A DNA stretch of 64,000 nucleotides from positions 1 through 64,000 of the forward strand of contig CAJTVY010000008.1 in the NCBI GenBank assembly GCA_910579925.1, given 5' to 3'. Position 1 is the first letter of the stretch. Each line of letters opens with the position of its first letter. Below the pieces are notes generated by a model, which made no database searches, was not told the DNA's origin, and saw nothing but the letters and a program-made list of their open reading frames with translations. The stretch comes from an uncultured Dorea sp. (lineage in GTDB: Bacteria; Bacillota; Clostridia; Lachnospirales; Lachnospiraceae). The position numbers and the translations under genes were made by a program. This document shows, in pieces, positions 34,621 through 42,931 of this stretch.

Positions 34621-35240
34621 AACTTCTTTATCTGACGAATAATAAGAATGCGCTTCCACTTTTCAGGTGGATTTCCAGACGATGCGAGGCTGAAATATTC
34701 AGCGATCGGCTGACGGTTGAAAGACTGTCATATGTCAGACCGGACATTGTAGTGAGTTATAACTATGTCCATCTGGTTTCCAGACAATGTATTGAATATG
34801 TAAACGGAAATATTATCAATATGCATATCTCGCTTCTTCCCTGGAACAGAGGCATAAGCCCTAACATCTGGAGTTTTATTGACGATACTCCTAAAGGCGT
34901 TACAATCCATGTGCTTTCAGAAGGACTTGACGAAGGAGATATTATTTTTCAAGAAGCCATAAGTTTTGATCCGAATATCGAGACATTCGAGACGACGTAT
35001 CAGAAACTTAATGGCGCCGCCGTGAAGCTTTTTAAATCCCACTGGGATGAAATCGTATCTGGTCACTACAAAGAATCGGCTAAAAAGCAGGACGGGAGAG
35101 GAAGTTACCATAGTAGATCGGACTTGAATGCCTTAAGAAACCAGATTGATTTTTCGTGGACGGATAACATTGGTGATTTTTTAAGAAGATATCAACAAAA
35201 AAAATACGGAAAGGAAATTAGTGATACAAGGGAGCCATAA
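34617..35240 (+). CDS. Sugar N-formyltransferase, start lost at G8 (second formyltransferase)
   Basis: The recognisable protein begins right after the G tract as LKLLYLTNNKNALPLF and runs 207 residues. INMHISLLPWNRG (catalytic Asn and His), FIDDTPKGVTIH and GLDEGDIIF (catalytic Asp) match sugar N-formyltransferases such as those acting on dTDP-4-amino sugars. No ATG, GTG or TTG precedes the protein in this frame before an upstream stop at 34596. The nearest conventional start (GTG at 34752) would delete the first 45 residues, including the first Rossmann strand. Either the gene is OFF at G8, is made by slippage, or a base was miscalled. The active-site residues are intact, so it is not decayed. 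Confidence 0.75.
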   Translation, partial: LKLLYLTNNKNALPLFRWISRRCEAEIFSDRLTVERLSYVRPDIVVSYNYVHLVSRQCIEYVNGNIINMHISLLPWNRGISPNIWSFIDDTPKGVTIHVLSEGLDEGDIIFQEAISFDPNIETFETTYQKLNGAAVKLFKSHWDEIVSGHYKESAKKQDGRGSYHSRSDLNALRNQIDFSWTDNIGDFLRRYQQKKYGKEISDTREP

Positions 35241-35242
35241 TC

Positions 35243-36868
35243 ATGAAAGTTATTATTCCTTCTGCAAAGATAGTTCCGATAGAACTGCAAAATCTCGGAA
35301 AACTTCCAGCCGTGATTTACCCGGTAAACCAGAGGATTGTTTTTGACTATTTACGTGAAGAGTACAAGGATGCAGAATATACAATTGTTTGTTATGAAAA
35401 TGCCAAGAAAGTTCATAGACGATTATCACAATATCGTAATATCAAAATCATTGACCTGGACAGGTTGGGAGATCTGGGGTATTCGATTTATTGCGGAATA
35501 TCAGGAATGAGAGGTGAAGGAATTATCAATTATGCTGATACGATTGTGATGGACGATATGATCTCCAGCCAGGGCGACGCCTTCTTTTATACGGTTGACG
35601 AATTATCAGATACCTGGACCTTTTTTGAAGAAACCGGAGGTGTTATTCGATCAATTACTGATAAGAAAGAAAACTGTGAGGAAAGGCGGGGGAGGCTATT
35701 TGTAGGTGTATTCAGGTTTGCGCATCTGGAGTATCTCGCCTGGTGCTTAGAGAGGGCTTTTGAGGATCAGCCGACAGAAATGAATACATTTTATTATGCA
35801 TTCATGCTATATAGTCAGAAGTATCCCGTTTTACCTGTTAAGACAGATCATTGGTTTGACATTGGTCATGCTGACAAATATTATAATTCACAGTTAGAAG
35901 TAAAGGCCAGGGCGTTCAACTATATAAAGATAGATAAGGACCGGGGCATCCTTACCAAAACAAGTGATAATGTAGATAAATTTATTGGAGAGATAAAGTG
36001 GTATCTTAAGCTGCCTAATGATGTTGAGTATGTAAGGCCGAGGATCTTTGATTATTCGCTTAATTATACGTCGGCTTACGTTTCCATGGAGTATTATGCC
36101 TACCATACGATTCATGAACTATTCTTGTATGGAGATATCACAAAGAATCAATGGACGGATATATTTCGCAGAATCCGGTTTGTTTGCGCCGATTTTAAGC
36201 GTTATTCATTGAAAGATTCAAAAATCCGGGAATCATTAGAGGATATGTATTTGCATAAAACGATTGACAGAATCAAATCACTTGAAAATGAGAATGCCTT
36301 TCATGCTTTTTTCTCAAAAGAGATAATCATAAATTCAAAAAAGTTTTACCCGTTAAATCGTATTATTGACATTCTGAATGAGTCAGTCCCTGATCTGTTA
36401 TATGATATTGAACAGTTCTGTATCATTCATGGGGATTTATGTTTCTCGAATATTATGGTGGATAACAATTTCTCTTTTGTAAAGGTTATTGATCCACGCG
36501 GTAAATTTGGAGTTTTTGACATTTATGGCGATCAGAGATACGAATTAGCCAAACTTATGCATAGTATTGACGGCAAGTATGATTTTATCATAAAGGATTT
36601 GTTTGAGTTGAAGTATGATGCAGGCAATCAGTCTATTTCCTATCGCATAAATGATAGAGAAAGATTATTTGATTTGTATGAAATTTTTCTGAGTGTATTT
36701 AAGAATGAAATTGGCAGTGATTTAAGAAAAATAGAGCTTATCGAAGCTCTGCTTTTTCTCAGTATGATTCCATTACATACGGAACGTTTTGAACGTCAGC
36801 TTGCAATGCTTGCCACAGGACTTGAGATTCTGAACAGAGTAGAGCCAATCACTGTTTCAGGGAGGTAG
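35243..36868 (+). CDS. Nucleotidyltransferase-kinase fusion protein
   Basis: A 541-residue two-domain protein. The first 220 or so residues look like a reduced nucleotidyltransferase domain (KLPAVIYPVNQRIVFDYLRE near residue 19, then DTIVMDDMI and a WFDIGHADKY end). The C-terminal 300 residues are a phosphotransferase-fold kinase with the catalytic loop FCIIHGDLCFSNIMVDNN near residue 392 and the metal site VIDPRGKFGVFDIYGD near residue 415. This order is known from capsule proteins that make an activated small phosphorylated group. The substrate is not recognised. It is coupled to the HAD phosphatase gene two bases downstream. Confidence 0.65.
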   Translation: MKVIIPSAKIVPIELQNLGKLPAVIYPVNQRIVFDYLREEYKDAEYTIVCYENAKKVHRRLSQYRNIKIIDLDRLGDLGYSIYCGISGMRGEGIINYADTIVMDDMISSQGDAFFYTVDELSDTWTFFEETGGVIRSITDKKENCEERRGRLFVGVFRFAHLEYLAWCLERAFEDQPTEMNTFYYAFMLYSQKYPVLPVKTDHWFDIGHADKYYNSQLEVKARAFNYIKIDKDRGILTKTSDNVDKFIGEIKWYLKLPNDVEYVRPRIFDYSLNYTSAYVSMEYYAYHTIHELFLYGDITKNQWTDIFRRIRFVCADFKRYSLKDSKIRESLEDMYLHKTIDRIKSLENENAFHAFFSKEIIINSKKFYPLNRIIDILNESVPDLLYDIEQFCIIHGDLCFSNIMVDNNFSFVKVIDPRGKFGVFDIYGDQRYELAKLMHSIDGKYDFIIKDLFELKYDAGNQSISYRINDRERLFDLYEIFLSVFKNEIGSDLRKIELIEALLFLSMIPLHTERFERQLAMLATGLEILNRVEPITVSGR

Positions 36869-36870
36869 AT

Positions 36871-37275
36871 ATGAGCGATTACACAGACTACACATTTGTG
36901 TTTGATATAGATGGGACGCTTTGTCCAATCAAAAAACAAGAAGAGAAATATGAGGAAATTGAACCTTATACTAACGTAGTAGAGAAACTGCGCTATTACA
37001 AAGAGAATGGAGCAAGGATTATTCTATTCACTTCGCGTAATATGAATTCATACCAGGGGAATATTGGTATCATTAATAAAAAAACTGCGCGTATTCTCCT
37101 TGACTGGCTTGATCAGTGGAAGATTCCTTATGATGAAATCATCTATGGAAAGCCATGGCCAGGACATAAAGGATTTTATGTAGACGACCGGACGGTAAGG
37201 CCGGACGAATTCTTGAACTGTTCTGTAGAACAGCTTGATGAGATTTGCAGTCAATCCAAAAATAAATGTGAATGA
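36871..37275 (+). CDS. HAD-family phosphatase of capsule loci
   Basis: A 134-residue haloacid dehalogenase-fold protein. FVFDIDGTLCPI near residue 9 has the nucleophile Asp and acid Asp. IILFTSRNM near residue 50 holds the Thr/Ser, Lys is in YGKPWPGHKG near residue 92 and YVDDRTVRP carries the metal-binding Asp pair. Its small uncapped form is frequent in capsule clusters with nucleotidyltransferases. It has GGGAGG before the ATG. It probably dephosphorylates an intermediate made by the fused kinase or by the next enzyme. Confidence 0.75.
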   Translation: MSDYTDYTFVFDIDGTLCPIKKQEEKYEEIEPYTNVVEKLRYYKENGARIILFTSRNMNSYQGNIGIINKKTARILLDWLDQWKIPYDEIIYGKPWPGHKGFYVDDRTVRPDEFLNCSVEQLDEICSQSKNKCE

Positions 37276-37285
37276 GGTGGAGAGT

Positions 37286-38011
37286 ATGCAGATGATAATT
37301 ACTATGGCTGGACTAGGGACAAGGTTTCGAAAAGCCGGATATGATTGTCCTAAGTATATGATCGAAGCCAGGGGAAAAACATTATTTGAGTGGAGTATGG
37401 ATAGCCTTCTTGACTTTAACGGGTATATATCTAAGTATGTGTTTGTGGTAAGGGCGGAAGATCGGGCCGGTAATTTTATCCGTCGTCAATGCGAAAAATA
37501 TGAGATTCGTAATGTTGAATTGGTAGAACTCGATCATATGACAGACGGTCAGGCTACCACCTGTATGCGGGCTATTTCCTGTTGTAATCCTGACGAATCT
37601 GTTATGGTCTATAACATCGACACATATGTTGAACCATATGAGATGAAGTATGCCGATATCAGTGGAGACGGATATATACCGTGTTTTCAGGCAGAGGGGA
37701 CTCATTTCAGTTTTGCCCGGTTAGATGAGAATGGAAAAGTGGCGGAAGTAAGAGAGAAGGTGAGAATTTCTGATAACTGTACATTGGGAGCTTATTACTT
37801 TTCTTCTGCCAGACTTTATAAGCAAATATATGAAGAGTACTATACGGGTGATCGTAAGATGGACAGGAGTGAGAAATATATTGCTCCGCTCTATAATTTT
37901 ATGATTCAGAAAGGATTGTCTGTGACGATCAGTATTGTTGAGAGTAATAAAGTTCATGTTCTGGGTACCCCGGAAGAACTGAAAGAATTTATTAAATTAT
38001 CCGACGTTTGA
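37286..38011 (+). CDS. NTP-transferase family protein
   Basis: A 241-residue GT-A-fold nucleotidyltransferase. MIITMAGLGTRFRKAGYDCP is the nucleotide-binding loop with PKYMIEA following, and VMVYNIDTYVEP near residue 108 has the metal-binding Asp. The start at 37286 follows GGTGGAG and avoids a long overlap with the HAD gene. It resembles the enzymes that pair with HAD phosphatases in capsule side-group synthesis. Which sugar or alcohol phosphate it activates is unknown. Confidence 0.75.
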   Translation: MQMIITMAGLGTRFRKAGYDCPKYMIEARGKTLFEWSMDSLLDFNGYISKYVFVVRAEDRAGNFIRRQCEKYEIRNVELVELDHMTDGQATTCMRAISCCNPDESVMVYNIDTYVEPYEMKYADISGDGYIPCFQAEGTHFSFARLDENGKVAEVREKVRISDNCTLGAYYFSSARLYKQIYEEYYTGDRKMDRSEKYIAPLYNFMIQKGLSVTISIVESNKVHVLGTPEELKEFIKLSDV

Positions 38012-38039
38012 AAGAAGCGGAAAGAAATGAGTTTTGAAT

Positions 38040-39059
38040 ATGATTTATATAAGAGCCGATGCACATCCTGATGTAGGGATGGGGCATATTATGAGATGTT
38101 TATCCATAGCCGATGCCTGTCACTTGGCTATGGATATTATATTTATTCTGGCTGAGAACCGTGTGGCTGATTTCGTAGAGAGCAGAGGTTACAAAACTTT
38201 TGTGTTGAATACAGCCTATGACCGTCTGGAAGAAGAGTTAAACCGCTGGCCTGACGATCCCCCGCAGTGTATCATTGTTGATTCATATTATGTGACGCCA
38301 GCCTACCTGACAGCATTGAGAGAGCGTTTAGGAGATTCGGGGAAACTAATATATCTGGATGACCTTGCATTATTTCCGTATCCTGTGGACATATTAGTGA
38401 ACTATAATGTCTATGGCCTGTATTTAGATTATACAGGTCTGTATGATCATCGGGCTGTTCCACATCTGCTCCTTGGACCGTCCTATGCGCCGCTTCGAGA
38501 AATGTTTCGCGGTCTGCCAGGAAGAGAGCAGAAGAAGGAATGTACTGATATTCTGATTTCCACTGGCGGTGCGGATATGATACATCTTGCGCTTAAGATT
38601 GTAAAGCTTCGCCCCACTGGTTTCAATTACCATATATTAATAGGAAGGCTGAATAAAGATCGGGATGAAATAAAGAAATTAGCACAGTCTCAGCCGAATA
38701 TTATAATTCATGAGAGTGTGGGGGATATGCGTGCATTAATTCTTTCTATGGACATATGTGTTTCAGCAGCAGGTTCAACTCTTTATGAAATCTGTGCCTG
38801 CGGGGTTCCGTTAATCACATATATCCTTGCAGATAATCAGATCCCAGGCGCCGGGACTTTTGAGAAGTCGGGGCTTGCGGTGAACTGTGGAGATTTGCGG
38901 ACTGGGGATATGGATTCTGCCGAAAAAATTTTAACTGCGGTAGAAAGGCTGGCCGGACAGTACGAGTATAGAGTCGAGGTCGGAAAACGAATGCAGGAAA
39001 TGATTGACGGATACGGAGCCGAGAGGCTTGTACGGCAGTTGATGGCTGACGAAAGGTAA
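38040..39059 (+). CDS. pseG: UDP-2,4-diacetamido-2,4,6-trideoxy-AltNAc hydrolase, PseG
   Basis: A 339-residue GT-B-fold hydrolase. IRADAHPDVGMGHIMRCLSI near residue 4 carries the catalytic His of the GHxxR-type motif. ISTGGADMIHLALKI lies near residue 178, and SAAGSTLYEICACGVP near residue 240 is the UDP-binding loop. PseG removes UDP from the diacetylated sugar before PseI acts. It closes the long operon. The ATG at 38040 is chosen over an in-frame TTG at 38034. No clear terminator follows. Confidence 0.88.
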   Translation: MIYIRADAHPDVGMGHIMRCLSIADACHLAMDIIFILAENRVADFVESRGYKTFVLNTAYDRLEEELNRWPDDPPQCIIVDSYYVTPAYLTALRERLGDSGKLIYLDDLALFPYPVDILVNYNVYGLYLDYTGLYDHRAVPHLLLGPSYAPLREMFRGLPGREQKKECTDILISTGGADMIHLALKIVKLRPTGFNYHILIGRLNKDRDEIKKLAQSQPNIIIHESVGDMRALILSMDICVSAAGSTLYEICACGVPLITYILADNQIPGAGTFEKSGLAVNCGDLRTGDMDSAEKILTAVERLAGQYEYRVEVGKRMQEMIDGYGAERLVRQLMADER

Positions 39060-39118
39060 AGAAATAGAGAGTGTAGCGCGGTCCAGGAATGAAAAGTAAC
39101 TACGGATTGCAATTTATA

Positions 39119-39127
39119 TGGTATAAT
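39119..39127 (+). promoter_or_regulatory. Extended -10 promoter before the exonuclease/phosphatase gene
   Basis: TGG followed directly by a perfect TATAAT at 39122-39127 makes an extended -10. The -35 region is poor. It separates the housekeeping genes from the glycan operon and gives a leader of about 70 bases before the ATG at 39207. Confidence 0.5.
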
Positions 39128-39206
39128 AGAACACAATAACAGTTCAGACAAACTGCCCTGTTACAAAATACAATCAATCAGCCAGGATGAAGGAGGCGAA
39201 AATATC

Positions 39207-40337
39207 ATGAAGGAGAAAGGGGAGACAGGCAGGCGGCATCTGCCTGTTATTGTTAAAATATTGGCGGGATTACTACTGGTCTGCGCCGTCGGTATTGCAG
39301 GCTACATAATCTATATGCAGATGAATTACTATCGGATTGAAGACCATACGGCGTTAGAGGCGGGGAACAACCAGGAACAGATCTTGAAGGCGGGGGAGAC
39401 GTATACTGCCGTAACCTGCAATATCGGCTTTGGAGCCTATGGGCCGGACTATAGTTTCTTTATGGACACGGGCGAGATGGAGGACGGCGCCCGGACTGTG
39501 GGAAAGTATGGCAAAGCCATCAGCAGAGAATCGGTGGAGACGAATACGGAGAGTGCGGTCAAGGAGCTTGAGAAGCTGAATGCTGATTTCATGCTGCTTC
39601 AGGAAGTGGATGTGGATGCTGACCGGAGTTACCATATGAATCAGAAAGAGACATTGATTGAACGTTTTGAGGATTATGGCAATGTCTTTGCCAGTAATTT
39701 TCATTCGGCATATCTGTTTTATCCCTTTTCTGACCCGCACGGCGCGGTGGAAGCGGGCCTTCTGAATTTCAGCCGCTATGAGATCAGGGAGGCGGAGCGA
39801 AGAAGCTATCCGGTGGATAACAGTTTTGTCACGAAGTTTACAGATCTGGACCGATGTTTTGCGGTAATGAGACTTCCTGTGGAAGGCGGAAAGGAACTGG
39901 TGCTGATCAACAGTCACATGTCCGCATACGACGAGGGCGGACAGATCCGCGCCCGGCAGCTGGAACTGCTGAATTCTGTGATGGAAGAGGAATACCAGGC
40001 GGGAAATTATGTGATTGTCGGCGGAGACTTTAACCATGCGTTAGGCGAGGCGGTGGCGGAAGGGTTCCCGTCAAAGCAGAAGTATCCGGCGTGGGTATCC
40101 ATACTGACCCAGGAAGAGATGGCGGAAGGTATTCGTATCGTGCAGGCAGAGAATGAACTGGAGATACCTACCTGCCGGGGAGCGGATATTCCATATACGA
40201 AGGGCGTGAACTTTACGACCGTGGTGGATGGGTTTCTGGCATCTGATAATATAAAGGCAACGGCAAAAAACGTGGACACGGATTTCGGATACAGCGATCA
40301 TAACCCGGTTCTTCTTTGGTTTGAACTGGCAGAGTAG
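39207..40337 (+). CDS. Membrane-anchored endonuclease/exonuclease/phosphatase family protein
   Basis: A 376-residue protein with one N-terminal membrane segment (VIVKILAGLLLVCAVGIAGY, about residues 13-35) and an extracytoplasmic EEP domain. The metal and catalytic motifs are in order: AVTCNIGFG near residue 68, LLQEVDVD near residue 131, LINSHMSAYD near residue 233, VGGDFNHALG near residue 270 and GYSDHNPVLLWF at the end. The fold hydrolyses phosphodiesters of nucleic acids or lipids. Being outside the cell, it could be a sphingomyelinase-like or DNase-like enzyme; the substrate is not readable. GGAGG lies 10 bases before the ATG. Confidence 0.82.
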   Translation: MKEKGETGRRHLPVIVKILAGLLLVCAVGIAGYIIYMQMNYYRIEDHTALEAGNNQEQILKAGETYTAVTCNIGFGAYGPDYSFFMDTGEMEDGARTVGKYGKAISRESVETNTESAVKELEKLNADFMLLQEVDVDADRSYHMNQKETLIERFEDYGNVFASNFHSAYLFYPFSDPHGAVEAGLLNFSRYEIREAERRSYPVDNSFVTKFTDLDRCFAVMRLPVEGGKELVLINSHMSAYDEGGQIRARQLELLNSVMEEEYQAGNYVIVGGDFNHALGEAVAEGFPSKQKYPAWVSILTQEEMAEGIRIVQAENELEIPTCRGADIPYTKGVNFTTVVDGFLASDNIKATAKNVDTDFGYSDHNPVLLWFELAE

Positions 40338-40472
40338 AAACAGAATGGTAGAAATAGAATAATTTTTGCAGGATAAACGTTTAAAAATTGCATTTTTGAG
40401 AGGATAAGTCACGATTGATTCATAAATAGAAGAAGAAATGAAAGAAAAATGGGATAAAAATGCAAAAACATA

Positions 40473-40501
40473 TTGACTTTTTCCCAGATACTCCGTAAAA
40501 T
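40473..40501 (+). promoter_or_regulatory. Promoter of the aminotransferase gene
   Basis: TTGACT at 40473-40478 and TAAAAT at 40496-40501 have the ideal 17-base spacing. The transcript would carry a leader of about 90 bases with a small GACGG/CCGTC hairpin near 40550-40565. Confidence 0.75.
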
Positions 40502-40597
40502 AACATTGCCCTTTTAAATGGGAAGATGTTATGATAAAAGTTAGAAGCAGACGGTATCTGCCGTCAGTTTATAAAAACAGTAGGAGGGAGTTTCAAT

Positions 40598-41881
40598 ATG
40601 GCGCCGTACAGCAAATTGAGTAAGGAGAAGTTAAAGAACCTGAAAAGTGATCTTGAAAAGCAGTTCGAGGAGATTAAGAAAAAAGGGATGCATCTGGATA
40701 TGTCCCGCGGTAAGCCTTCTAAGGCACAGCTTGACATAGGGATCGGAATGATGGATGTTCTTACCAGTGAGTCGGATCTGGTCAGTTCCGATGGATGGGA
40801 CTGCAGAAACTACGGTGTGCTGGACGGAATCAGCGATGCCCGGAAGCTTCTTGCGGATCTTTCGGAGGTGCCTGAACGCAGTGTCATTATTTATGGGAAT
40901 TCCAGTCTGAACGTGATGTTCGACACGGTTTCCCGCGCCATGACCCACGGTTTTATGGGCAGTACGCCATGGGGAAAACTTGACCGGGTAAAGTTCTTAT
41001 GTCCGGTTCCAGGGTATGACCGCCATTTTGCAATCACAGAGTTCTTCGGGATTGAGATGATCAATGTACCGCTTCTTGAGACCGGGCCGGATATGGATAT
41101 GGTGGAGGAACTGGCAGCCGGTGATGCGTCTATTAAGGGAATCTGGTGTGTACCGAAGTATTCGAATCCAACGGGAATCTCTTATTCAGACGAGACGGTC
41201 CGAAGATTTGCAAGGCTTAAGCCGGCGGCGAAGGATTTCCGTATTTTCTGGGATAACGCATATTCCATCCACCATCTGTATGATGACAGACGGACGGTTG
41301 TACTGGAACTTCTGAATGAATGTATCAAAGTCGGCAACCCGGATATTGTGATCAAATTCATTTCTACGTCAAAGGTGTCCTTCCCTGGCTCGGGAATCGC
41401 AGCGCTGGCGGCTTCCAGAGGGAATCTTGAGGATGCAAGGCGTTATATGAAATACCAGACGATTGGCCATGATAAGCTGAATCAGCTCCGTCATGTGCGA
41501 TATTTTAAGGATATGCTGGGAGTCTATGAGCATATGAGGAAACATGCGGCGATTCTGAGGCCGAAGTTCGAGAAAGTGGATGAAGTGCTGACGAAGGAGC
41601 TTGGCGGCCTTGGGATCGGAACCTGGACGAAACCCCTTGGGGGATATTTCATTTCCTTTGACTCCATGGAAGGGTGTGCGAAGGCGATTGTAGCGAAAGC
41701 AAAAGAGGCCGGGCTTGTGATGACGGAAGCAGGAGCCACGTATCCCTACGGAAAGGATCCGAAAGACAGCAATATCCGTATTGCGCCGTCCTTCCCTACG
41801 GTGGAGGAACTGGAGATTGCTTCGAAGATCTTTGTCCTGAGTGTGAAGCTGGTGAGCATTGAGAAACTGCTAAATGCATAG
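40598..41881 (+). CDS. Aspartate-type aminotransferase (MocR-like class I)
   Basis: A 427-residue PLP aminotransferase of the group annotated as aspartate aminotransferase in Clostridia. LDMSRGKPSKAQLDI near residue 32 is the N-terminal group signature, YGNSSLNVMF near residue 98 binds PLP phosphate, CVPKYSNPTGISYS near residue 184 and IFWDNAYSIHHLY near residue 219 contact the ring, and the Schiff-base Lys is in ISTSKVSFPGSG near residue 255. It is a single-gene unit between its own promoter and a strong terminator. Confidence 0.85.
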   Translation: MAPYSKLSKEKLKNLKSDLEKQFEEIKKKGMHLDMSRGKPSKAQLDIGIGMMDVLTSESDLVSSDGWDCRNYGVLDGISDARKLLADLSEVPERSVIIYGNSSLNVMFDTVSRAMTHGFMGSTPWGKLDRVKFLCPVPGYDRHFAITEFFGIEMINVPLLETGPDMDMVEELAAGDASIKGIWCVPKYSNPTGISYSDETVRRFARLKPAAKDFRIFWDNAYSIHHLYDDRRTVVLELLNECIKVGNPDIVIKFISTSKVSFPGSGIAALAASRGNLEDARRYMKYQTIGHDKLNQLRHVRYFKDMLGVYEHMRKHAAILRPKFEKVDEVLTKELGGLGIGTWTKPLGGYFISFDSMEGCAKAIVAKAKEAGLVMTEAGATYPYGKDPKDSNIRIAPSFPTVEELEIASKIFVLSVKLVSIEKLLNA

Positions 41882-41885
41882 AAAG

Positions 41886-41934
41886 GGCTGTCTGGAAATG
41901 GAGTCATTTATTTCCAGACAGCCTTATATTTTTT
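41886..41934. terminator. Bidirectional terminator between aminotransferase and cysteine synthase genes
   Basis: A perfect 14-bp stem (GGCTGTCTGGAAAT with its complement ending at 41923) closes on a 10-base loop and is followed by TTATATTTTTT. The two flanking genes converge here. Confidence 0.92.
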
Positions 41935-41948
41935 ATAAAGTAAAAGTC

Positions 41949-42875
41949 TTATTCAAACAGCGGTGTTGAAAAATATCTCTCAGCCGTATCGGGAAGAAGG
42001 GTTACGACCGTCTTGCCTTTCCCCAGCTTTTCTGCCAGCTTAATCGCTGCCGCCACGTTGGTTCCGCTGGAAATACCGCACATCAGCCCCTCTAGTCTTG
42101 CCAAGTCTTTAGAGGTCTTAAGGGCTTCCTCATCGGTAATGATGGCAATGTCTTCGTAAATATGCTGATTCAGCACCTTTGGCACCACGCCGTCGCCGAT
42201 GCCCATCTGAATATGGGTCCCAACCGTGCCGCCGGCAAGGATTGCCGCATTCTCAGGCTCTACTGCCCAGATGGTGATGCCTGGGTTGAGGGCTTTCAGT
42301 GTCTCGCCGATTCCGGTGATGGTTCCGCCGGTTCCGATGCCGGAACAGAACCCGTCAATGGGGCCTGCCACCTGCTCCAGAATCTCAAGCCCTGTGTGGT
42401 AGCGGTGGACCATGGGGTTGGCCTCGTTCTCAAACTGCTGAGGCACGAACACCTTTGGATTCTCTTCGGCCATACGGCTGGCGGTCTGGACGCATTCATT
42501 AATACAATCGCCGATATTGCCGGCATCGTGTACCAGAATCACCCGGGCTCCGTAATGCTCTACCAGAAGACGCCTCTCCTGGCTGACAGAGTCGGGCATG
42601 ATAATCACCGTCTCATATCCCTTCACCGCACCTACCAGTGCAAGACCGATGCCCTGGTTGCCGCTGGTGGGCTCCACAATGATAGAGTCTTTTTTTAAGA
42701 TACCGTCCTCTTCTGCTTTGCGGATCATATTATAGGCTGTTCTTGTCTTGATGGAGCCGCCCACGTTCAGTCCTTCAAACTTCACCAGCACTTGTGCAGA
42801 GTCTGGCTTTACCATCCGATTCAGCCGTATGATGGGAGTATGCCCCATCGCCTCTAATACATTATTATAAATCAT
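41949..42875 (-). CDS. cysK: Cysteine synthase family protein
   Basis: A 308-residue fold-type II PLP enzyme that makes cysteine from O-acetylserine and sulfide. The PLP Lys is in GGSIKTRTAYNMI near residue 42, GIGTGGTITGIGETL near residue 177 binds the phosphate, and GISSGTNVAAAI near residue 262 holds the Ser facing the pyridine N. The substrate loop reads PTSGNQGIGLA where classic CysK has SGNTG, and SIKTR replaces SIKDR. These changes may shift the substrate preference. The start has GAGGGA eight bases upstream. Confidence 0.85.
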   Translation of the reverse strand: MIYNNVLEAMGHTPIIRLNRMVKPDSAQVLVKFEGLNVGGSIKTRTAYNMIRKAEEDGILKKDSIIVEPTSGNQGIGLALVGAVKGYETVIIMPDSVSQERRLLVEHYGARVILVHDAGNIGDCINECVQTASRMAEENPKVFVPQQFENEANPMVHRYHTGLEILEQVAGPIDGFCSGIGTGGTITGIGETLKALNPGITIWAVEPENAAILAGGTVGTHIQMGIGDGVVPKVLNQHIYEDIAIITDEEALKTSKDLARLEGLMCGISSGTNVAAAIKLAEKLGKGKTVVTLLPDTAERYFSTPLFE

Positions 42876-42931
42876 GTTAAAATTCCCTCGACTTTCATAA
42901 AAACTGTCGTCTTGCCGACATATTCTATATT

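Noticed and set aside
34752..35240. Second formyltransferase simply starting at GTG 34752
   Set aside because: The frame upstream back to the G tract clearly encodes the missing N-terminal strand (LLYLTNNKNALPLF) and there is no ribosome binding site at 34752. A short start would remove the formyl-THF-binding Rossmann strand.
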